Shown: positions 57,554 to 64,000 of the stretch, piece after piece | Numbering within the stretch: the stretch's first letter is position 1 | Layout: every line of letters starts with the position of its first letter | Source: Deltaproteobacteria bacterium | GTDB taxonomy: Bacteria; Desulfobacterota; Dissulfuribacteria; Dissulfuribacterales; UBA3076 | Length of the DNA: 64,000 nt | Assembly (NCBI GenBank): GCA_018399745.1 | Contig: JAGYNZ010000002.1 | Location: forward strand, 77,543 to 141,542 | Direction: 5' to 3' | Made by a program: the position numbers and the translations under genes | Notes under the pieces: generated by a model | Told to the model about the DNA's origin: nothing | What the model saw: only the letters and a program-made list of their open reading frames with translations | Database searches by the model: none

Positions 57554-58492
57554 TTAAAATTTCTTTTTGTAGACATGGCAGTATGGTCGCTGTTTTTTCT
57601 TGTCATAGTAGTCCTGATGGTACTCTTCAGCTCTCCAGAATGTACCTGCGGGGAGCACTTTTGTTGCTATTTTATACCCTTTGGCAGTGAGTATATCTAT
57701 TAATTTTTTAGCAGTCTTTTTTTCATCATCTCTTTTATAAAAAACGGCTGATAAATATTGTCCTCCGATATCCGGACCCTGACCATCGACCTGTGTCGGG
57801 TCATGAATCTCAAAGAAAAATCTGGCCAGATTTTCATAGTCCACTTCATCCGGGTCATATGTTACTTCGACCACCTCCAAGTGCCCTGTATTCCCTCGAA
57901 TCACATCCTGATAAGTTGGATTTGCCGTATGACCGCCCATATAACCCGAGACCGCCGAAATGACCCCGTCTTTGTGCTCAAAGAGATGTTCTATTCCCCA
58001 AAAACAACCTCCTGCAAAGTAGGCCTTTGCTACATCAACCTCTTTTTTATTCGGTATGAATATCAGGGAGATAGAATTGACGCAATGTCTGATATTTTTC
58101 TCTGTTAAACCTTCTCCCTTGAAAATGTGACCCAGGTGCGCCCCGCAATTTGCACACAATATCTCGGTTCTTCTTCCGTCAACATCCTTTTGTCTTTTAA
58201 CGGCACCCTTGATTTCATCATCAAAGCTCGGCCATCCGCATGTGGACGGAAACTTGTGGTCTGAACTGTAAAGTCGTGCGTTGCATCTTTTGCAGTGGTA
58301 AAAACCCTTTTCAAAAAAGTCGTTGTATTTTCCAGTGAATGGTGGCTCTGTACCTTTATGGACGATCACCCTTTCTTCTTCCTTTGAGAGTTTGTTATAG
58401 GACGTCTTATTATCCACCGGCAGTTCCTCCGAATATGAGATTAAATCAAACATTAATACTATTGAGAACGCCCAAATTATATACTTTCGCAT
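57554..58492 (-). CDS. msrBA: bifunctional peptide-methionine sulfoxide reductase MsrB-MsrA with N-terminal signal sequence
   Basis: MsrB: HCKRCNARLYSSDHKFPSTCGWPSFDDEI...CANCGAHLGHIF...RHCVNSISLIF; MsrA: AYFAGGCFWGIEHLFEHKDGVISAVSGYMGGHTANPTYQDVIRGNTGHLEVVEVTYDP. Confidence 0.95.
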   Translation of the reverse strand: MRKYIIWAFSIVLMFDLISYSEELPVDNKTSYNKLSKEEERVIVHKGTEPPFTGKYNDFFEKGFYHCKRCNARLYSSDHKFPSTCGWPSFDDEIKGAVKRQKDVDGRRTEILCANCGAHLGHIFKGEGLTEKNIRHCVNSISLIFIPNKKEVDVAKAYFAGGCFWGIEHLFEHKDGVISAVSGYMGGHTANPTYQDVIRGNTGHLEVVEVTYDPDEVDYENLARFFFEIHDPTQVDGQGPDIGGQYLSAVFYKRDDEKKTAKKLIDILTAKGYKIATKVLPAGTFWRAEEYHQDYYDKKKQRPYCHVYKKKF

Positions 58493-58730
58493 GAATTTGC
58501 CTTTTTATACATATAGTGCATATTTCATATTAAAATATCCCGGCCGCTCTCTTTGCCCGGCCTTACCTCACTCCACTGGGTGTGTATGAGACGCCTGCCT
58601 GAAAGGGTGGCTTATGATGGCGGATTTTCGCGGTTTTTACAGATATATCCAGGGAACGGCAGAATGTCCCCTGGATATGAATTCAGTATGGAGCCGATAA
58701 GCTATACTGCTGTGGCATGTAACCCTTCTT

Positions 58731-59144
58731 TTAGAAGATCTTCATGAAGGGGATGGAAAGACCAACTGGAAACGGGCACGCCTCTGCCGGCTGACACTCA
58801 GTAACTACGAAATTGGCGCTGCTGGCTGATTCAAAGGTGGCAGTAGCGGTAAATGCAGTCAGCTCACTTATGAGTCTGGAGATCTGCACGCTGTTTCCGT
58901 CCATGATTCCGAAATAGGCCTCCCCGGACATATCGGTTCCATCAAGGGTTGTTACTAATACCCAGTCCTGATTTTCTACAAAGTTTTCACGTTCCCGGAC
59001 CATTACGTAAAAATTTTCCGCCCCTGGCGCCGGGGACCACCAAAGCCCGTCTATGTTGCCGAAATCAGCAGGCAGTGCGAGAGAGGGAATAAATAATAAA
59101 ACCGCGATCAAGAGTGCTGCAATCAATCCGTTCTTTTTTCTCAT
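58731..59144 (-). CDS. small exported protein of unknown function
   Basis: Signal peptide MRKKNGLIAALLIAVLLFIPSLALPA; DFGNIDGLWWSPAPGAENFYVMVRERENF. Confidence 0.7.
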   Translation of the reverse strand: MRKKNGLIAALLIAVLLFIPSLALPADFGNIDGLWWSPAPGAENFYVMVRERENFVENQDWVLVTTLDGTDMSGEAYFGIMDGNSVQISRLISELTAFTATATFESASSANFVVTECQPAEACPFPVGLSIPFMKIF

Positions 59145-59277
59145 GTCAAGCCTCCTTTTCTTTTGTTGGTGTTAACCGAGTCCTGTAAATCTCATATTTC
59201 TTTAATATTAGTAAACAGATTTTTTTATAAACCCTGAAGGAATCTGTTGTCAAATTAAAAAGTGATTCAAGTTTTTT

Positions 59278-62200
59278 CTATCCCACCCTGCAAAGCCGCC
59301 TGATGTAAGGGCAGGTTCTGCAATTGGCAAAATCAGATGGATCATGAGTAAAGGGGGTTTCAGGATTTAATATCTCTTTAATAATAGTCTGCAGGGCAGG
59401 GACATATATTCCTTTTACGATTTTAGCCCGGCCGTCACCTTGCTTAAATAATATGGTCCGAAGGGCGTTCAGGCTGCTTGATTCTTCAAGACCTCTAAGC
59501 CCGTAAAGGGCCGCATTTATCCTGGACCATTCGGATCCCAGAGCATAATGTTGGTCACAAAGAAGCAGATACATGGGCAACTGGAAAGAGACAAGCTCTT
59601 GTCTCATCGACTCTCTGTCTGAGATTCTGGAGGCAATTGTGGCCCGGGGCATTCGTATTTTACTCCCGGTCTTGTAATCTATGACCCAAATAATTCCCTC
59701 CCTGTCCTTTTCCACCCTGTCTAGTATACCTTTAATTCCGGCTTTGCGACCCTTCTCAAGGTGGAGATCCATTTTGCAGGGGACCTCAAGGCCCATCAAC
59801 GAATGACCCTGTGAGTGTTCTTTCTCAATGCGCAGGAAATTTTTAAGACGATGAATCAGCACCTCTCTGAAGAGTCTCACGCCCCCGCTCCATTCAGACT
59901 TCGGCCCAAAGGTTTCCTTAAGTGCCATATCAGACTTTGTCACGATATCATTATTGTAATCAGCATCGAAGTGAATTTCCCTGCCCAGCCATGGCGAATA
60001 AAATTCCCTTAGTATCTTATGCACCAGATTGCCCACCAAAAGGGGATCGATTTCATCCATATCTATGGTATCAGGGATATCTAATTTCAGGATATACTTT
60101 GCATAGAATCTGAAAGGGCAAGAGAGATAGGTGTCAAGGGCAGTTGCTGAAAAGGTAAATAACGAAAGGAAATCTATGATTTTCTGGGTCTTCTTCACGG
60201 GCGATACAGAGGAAGTCCCGGGCTTGGGAATATTAATCATTCTGTGAACAGGGATTACATTCCGACGCCCTGCCTGCTTTTCAGCTTCCCATATAAATTC
60301 TTCAATAAACCGGCTTCTCATCTGGCCCCTGCCTTCAGAAAAGAATACGTGGATTTTCTCTGCCCCTGCAAGCAGCCTTTGAAGATGGTACCGGCTTATC
60401 TCGACTGCCTGTTTCTTGTCAGGAAGGCCAACCTGCTTACGCAGATCGGGTGGCAGGATGGGATCAGGTCTGGTTTTAGGAGGGAGCACACCCTCGTTGA
60501 CATCAAAAATCATCACATGCTGAAATTTCAGGCACCTTGTCTCCAGAAAACCCAATATCTGAAAGCCCTCCAGGGGAATGCCCCGGAATGGAATCCTGGT
60601 CTGCCGCACCAGATGACCAAGCAGCGAGTGAAGACCAGAGGCTGAAGCAGTCTCCTCAGCGACAGGGCCGTCTTCAAGCTCCTCCAGAAGCCCCACCATG
60701 GCTGACATAAATTCACCGGTCAGTGGATAACCGGCAGCAGTTCCATACTCCATTATCCACTCAAGCAATCTCTTCAGGGCCACGGCGAGTTCACCCACTT
60801 TATTCAGTTTCTCAAACCCCCTGAAACACAACTGGTGAACCAGGGACAGAAAACGGGTACCAGAAAAATCCCTTTCATCCAGATGAGCGATTGCATTCTC
60901 AAGTTCAACGAGGTCTACAAAGCTTTTCTTTTCCCTGACCAGCCAAGCCTCAAGAAAATGGACCACCGACCTAAGGGACGAAACTGTTGATTGATTGATT
61001 GATTGATCGGTTGTTCGGTTTGTCTTTGTTTGCCTGTCTGTGTCTGTGGCTAAGAACCCGGCGTTTTGGTGGTCGGTGATGGAGGGACTGTCTAATCGCA
61101 GGCCTTTTATGTAAGGATGCCTGAGCACTGCCAGATAAGCGGGGGCGTGGTACTTGCCGTCTACCCGTCCCTCCTGTGCCTCAAATACTGAGTCAAGCAG
61201 TTGAGCAAGTGCTGTCCGTTCAAGTGGATAGCCCATGGATATATTGTACGGAACAGACGTATCCTCAAAGAGTCGGTTCAGCAAGGGAATAAGGGGTTCA
61301 GGCCTTGGAAGGACTATAGCTTCCTGATCTGGTGCAAGCCCCCCCTGGCCTTTCATCTCACGAGCAAATAAATCTTCAGCCATCTGTAACTGGGAATGGA
61401 GATCAGTGCCCTGATGGAATTTAATTTTTTGATAATTCAAGGTGTCGGGTGGTTGATTTGTCGCTGTCTGTATGTCTGGTTCTATGGCAGAAGACCTGTT
61501 AATTTCAAAGTCCCATGTGCCATGACATACAGAGCGCAGACGTTCAAGGTGCTCCCATGTGGCGCCGGTTGTCCGCCATGGAGATGGGCCACCCTGGATT
61601 ACTACACGGGCGATAGCGATCCTGGTCAAGGCGGAAAAGACCTTTTGCTCTGCCCTGTTGAGTGCTGCGAAACCCGCGAGATATATCTGTGAAAAGGGCC
61701 ATTCCATGGCATCTATATGCTCTGATGCGATACGATACTTTTCACCTCTGGACCAAAGTGAATGACCGGCCAGTGCATCCAGCCATTTGTTATAAAGTTT
61801 GGGCAAAATAGGCCAGAATCCTCTTGCCTCTTCAGTAATGCCCGCATTGGCGAGAGCTGTTGGCACGACCTGTTTAATCCGTTCCGGAGGGACCAGTTCG
61901 GTCCCCAGCTCATCAAAAAGATCAAGGAATTTCAGACCCCAGAAAAAAAAACCCTCAAAACTGGATGTCGTTTCAGATAGTGACAAATATTTGGCATCTG
62001 CTGACATACCCATTGCAGTGGTGTAGACAAGGTGCAGCAACTCCACCTGACCGGCATCTCTCCTCACAGGCTCACCAGTGGATTTGCATGCTATATAGGC
62101 CATGAAGCTATCTATGTCGAAGATTTGTGGTGGATGAAAAGGAGTACCGATAAGCCTTCCAAGCTCTCTTCGCAGATAGAGGGCCGGTCGCCTGCCTGGA

Positions 62201-62349
62201 AACACAACTGCTATTTGAGACAGATCCCGTTCTTCCGGGTCCCGGGCCAGTATATCAGCAGCAAGCCAGCCTATCAGTGAAGAACCGAGTGGCAGCGAGA
62301 CATGTGAATGCTGGAACTGGAAATTAGAAATTGGAAACCTGGCCTTCAT
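59278..62349 (-). CDS. AddB-like helicase/exonuclease subunit with C-terminal PD-(D/E)XK nuclease and Cys cluster
   Basis: FSATALDTYLSCPFRFYAKYILKL; GIKGILDRVEKDREGIIWVIDYKTGSKI; FANCRTCPYIRRLCRVG. Confidence 0.88.
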   Translation of the reverse strand: MKARFPISNFQFQHSHVSLPLGSSLIGWLAADILARDPEERDLSQIAVVFPGRRPALYLRRELGRLIGTPFHPPQIFDIDSFMAYIACKSTGEPVRRDAGQVELLHLVYTTAMGMSADAKYLSLSETTSSFEGFFFWGLKFLDLFDELGTELVPPERIKQVVPTALANAGITEEARGFWPILPKLYNKWLDALAGHSLWSRGEKYRIASEHIDAMEWPFSQIYLAGFAALNRAEQKVFSALTRIAIARVVIQGGPSPWRTTGATWEHLERLRSVCHGTWDFEINRSSAIEPDIQTATNQPPDTLNYQKIKFHQGTDLHSQLQMAEDLFAREMKGQGGLAPDQEAIVLPRPEPLIPLLNRLFEDTSVPYNISMGYPLERTALAQLLDSVFEAQEGRVDGKYHAPAYLAVLRHPYIKGLRLDSPSITDHQNAGFLATDTDRQTKTNRTTDQSINQSTVSSLRSVVHFLEAWLVREKKSFVDLVELENAIAHLDERDFSGTRFLSLVHQLCFRGFEKLNKVGELAVALKRLLEWIMEYGTAAGYPLTGEFMSAMVGLLEELEDGPVAEETASASGLHSLLGHLVRQTRIPFRGIPLEGFQILGFLETRCLKFQHVMIFDVNEGVLPPKTRPDPILPPDLRKQVGLPDKKQAVEISRYHLQRLLAGAEKIHVFFSEGRGQMRSRFIEEFIWEAEKQAGRRNVIPVHRMINIPKPGTSSVSPVKKTQKIIDFLSLFTFSATALDTYLSCPFRFYAKYILKLDIPDTIDMDEIDPLLVGNLVHKILREFYSPWLGREIHFDADYNNDIVTKSDMALKETFGPKSEWSGGVRLFREVLIHRLKNFLRIEKEHSQGHSLMGLEVPCKMDLHLEKGRKAGIKGILDRVEKDREGIIWVIDYKTGSKIRMPRATIASRISDRESMRQELVSFQLPMYLLLCDQHYALGSEWSRINAALYGLRGLEESSSLNALRTILFKQGDGRAKIVKGIYVPALQTIIKEILNPETPFTHDPSDFANCRTCPYIRRLCRVG
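60987..61006 (+). repeat. (TTGA)5 tetranucleotide microsatellite inside the addB-like gene
   Basis: ttgattgattgattgattga read directly; antisense-encoded low-complexity stretch DRQTKTNRTTDQSINQST. Confidence 0.9.
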
Positions 62350-62708
62350 GCTTTTGTCGTGTTTCAGGTGGTCATATTATCTTTTGCCCGAGTTGAGAGA
62401 TGCGCTTTCAGTCAATAGGGCTTGGCTTCAAAAAATCGAGACATTACGTTAATTAGAATTAACGCCTGATGTTCAACAGTTACCCATGTCAGACTATAGA
62501 GAATGTGGAATGAAGAGTAATTGACTATTGCAAAATTGCGAAGTGGGTACACCACGGGCAGTGTCCGGATTGGAACCCCACTCCCCGGCTCTTCATTCCG
62601 GAAAGGGCATTTTTTACTGACTTCTCGCGAGCTGTACAGAGGTTTCTCCTGATTATGATTAAACGGGATTGCACCTGTTCTGGTCGAGAGAGCTCTAACA
62701 CCGGCAAT

Positions 62709-63368
62709 TCAGTGGCCCCCTAAATAATTCTTGACCAAATTCAACATTTCACTCGTCTTAAAAGGCTTTGAAAGGGTACGATATCCATATCTCAGAATAT
62801 CTTCATCGAGTTCACGTTTCAGTCGATCGATTCCAAAGAAACCACTTATATATACCACTTTGATTTGGGGATTTACTTCTCTAATTTTTTTTACCAGGTC
62901 TAATCCATTCATTCTGGGCATTACGACATCGGTAAAAAGCAGATCCGGTTCAAATTGGTGATAAAATTTATAACCTTTAATTCCATCTACGGCAATCCTG
63001 ACATCATAACCTTCCATAAGAAAGATATCCCTGAATATCTCCTGCAGACCGAATTCATCTTCCACGATTAATATTTTCTTTTTTCTTTTGCATGATTTTT
63101 TGGCGTCTTTTTTTATCAATTCAATGATCTCTTCGTCTTTCATTCGGCTTATAATACTATTAACCCTGTTAAGTCTCTGTTGAGTGATTTTCGCTCGCTC
63201 TATATTTTTTGGATTTAAATCAGGGTGATAAACCTTACTCAAAAGACGATAACCGCACTTTATATAAGAAAGGGCTGCTTTGTCACCTAATTCAGCATGA
63301 ATCTCTCTAGCTTTATCAAGCAGGCCCAGAAAAAGCAGTTCTTTTTCCAAATCGATCCTGTTTTCCAA
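62709..63368 (-). CDS. J-domain-like (HPD motif) / response-regulator receiver fusion
   Basis: ALSYIKCGYRLLSKVYHPDLNPKNIERAKITQQRLNRVNSII followed by KKKILIVEDEFGLQEIFRDIFLMEGYDVRIA...PDLLFTDVVMPRMNGLDLVKKI...YRTLSKPFKTSEML. Confidence 0.85.
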   Translation of the reverse strand: MENRIDLEKELLFLGLLDKAREIHAELGDKAALSYIKCGYRLLSKVYHPDLNPKNIERAKITQQRLNRVNSIISRMKDEEIIELIKKDAKKSCKRKKKILIVEDEFGLQEIFRDIFLMEGYDVRIAVDGIKGYKFYHQFEPDLLFTDVVMPRMNGLDLVKKIREVNPQIKVVYISGFFGIDRLKRELDEDILRYGYRTLSKPFKTSEMLNLVKNYLGGH

Positions 63369-63401
63369 TGTACAATCCCTCCTAAAAATTACCAGAAGGA
63401 A

Positions 63402-64000
63402 CTAAATCCGTTCTGCTACTCCCCTGTCAAGATAAAGAATCACACCCCTGGTCTCGCAGTCCGGGTAAAGTTGAGAAAGTAAATCCAAATATCGGGACAC
63501 CTGTCTCTTGTCCTCCGCCCTTGTCCTGCCACCTGTCTTATACTCGCCGACCCATAAAATATTTTGGCCCCTAACCAGCCTGTCCGGCCTGAAAACTTCA
63601 CCTGATCTGTCAGCCACTTCTTTTTCCACCCAGGTCTGATTCCCTGTAGACGTCCAGAAAAGCGGCCTTGCTATGGGATGACAGATAGTTCGTGCTACGG
63701 CCCCAAGGTCTATCTCTTTATCTATATCAATATAAGGGTTTTTGGGGACAGACCAAAGAATCTTTTGCAGCATCGCATACACTTCATCGGGATTGGATCG
63801 GCAATCGAGCGGGCCATCCAGTCTTGCGAGAAGCCTGTGTATAAAGTCTCCCAGCCCCGTTGCCCTATGCCTTATTGGAGACAACAAGACCTTTAAGTCC
63901 GTAGGCCTTCTGACTAAGTATTTGGACCAGTTCCAGCCTTTATCAACTTTTTTCGCTCTGTTTTTTCGTGTCTTTTCGCACGGCTCAAAATCAATCGCCT
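63402..64000 (-). CDS. AddA-like (UvrD-family) helicase-nuclease C-terminal part; gene continues beyond window
   Basis: Frame stays open from 63887 to the window edge; ATGLGDFIHRLLARLDG...GNQTWVEKEVADRSGEVFRPDRLVRGQNILWVGEYKTGGRT...VSRYLDLLSQLYPDCETRGVILYLDRG (PD-(D/E)XK). Confidence 0.78.
   Translation of the reverse strand, partial: AIDFEPCEKTRKNRAKKVDKGWNWSKYLVRRPTDLKVLLSPIRHRATGLGDFIHRLLARLDGPLDCRSNPDEVYAMLQKILWSVPKNPYIDIDKEIDLGAVARTICHPIARPLFWTSTGNQTWVEKEVADRSGEVFRPDRLVRGQNILWVGEYKTGGRTRAEDKRQVSRYLDLLSQLYPDCETRGVILYLDRGVAERI

Noticed and set aside
62449-62468. Inverted repeat cgttaatt-ag-aattaacg
   Set aside because: AT-rich 8-bp stem with 2-nt loop; plausible by chance in this intergenic region.
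62525-62707. 60-aa minus-strand ORF between addB-like and J-REC genes
   Set aside because: Short, no RBS or family signature evident; cannot be supported as coding.
1-64000. CRISPR array, prophage, integrase or IS transposase
   Set aside because: No regularly spaced direct repeats with spacers and no transposase, integrase or phage structural motifs seen among the ORFs.

Overview
The 64-kb window is gene-dense bacterial DNA. Protein content (multihaem c-type cytochromes, many two-component proteins, fused AccA-AccD, AddAB-like nuclease) suggests a Desulfobacterota/deltaproteobacterium-like chromosome; this taxonomic guess is inference only. From left to right: (1) a large PEP/pyruvate-binding dikinase-like protein, pgk, tpiA, secG and tRNA-Leu(GAG). 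(2) A redox/signalling block at 7-19.3 kb with several histidine kinases and response regulators, two of them carrying a CxxCH motif in the sensor region and a Cys-rich two-CW-like segment, interleaved with multihaem cytochromes c and a cytochrome b. (3) A patch with an apparent breakpoint between a truncated PAS protein and a truncated MrpD/NuoN-type antiporter subunit, next to a FIST protein, an alpha/beta hydrolase and a DUF3750 lipoprotein. (4) A PhoB-like regulator divergent from a complete TonB energisation operon (TPR, DUF3450, ExbB with N-terminal extension, ExbB, ExbD, TonB), a TonB-dependent receptor and a secreted repeat protein. This locus is bracketed by 11-bp-periodic PHO-box-like direct repeats. 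(5) phoR, phoB, pstSCAB, phoU and a porin. (6) An acetyl-CoA carboxylase-like trio, nadC, valS, msrBA. (7) An AddB/AddA-like pair with a J-domain/receiver fusion between them. The best candidate for an undescribed system is the apparently phosphate-controlled TonB uptake locus (about 25.7-36.1 kb). The haem-motif sensor kinase/cytochrome cluster and the J-domain/receiver fusion come next. All family calls come from reading the translated sequence; no database search was run.
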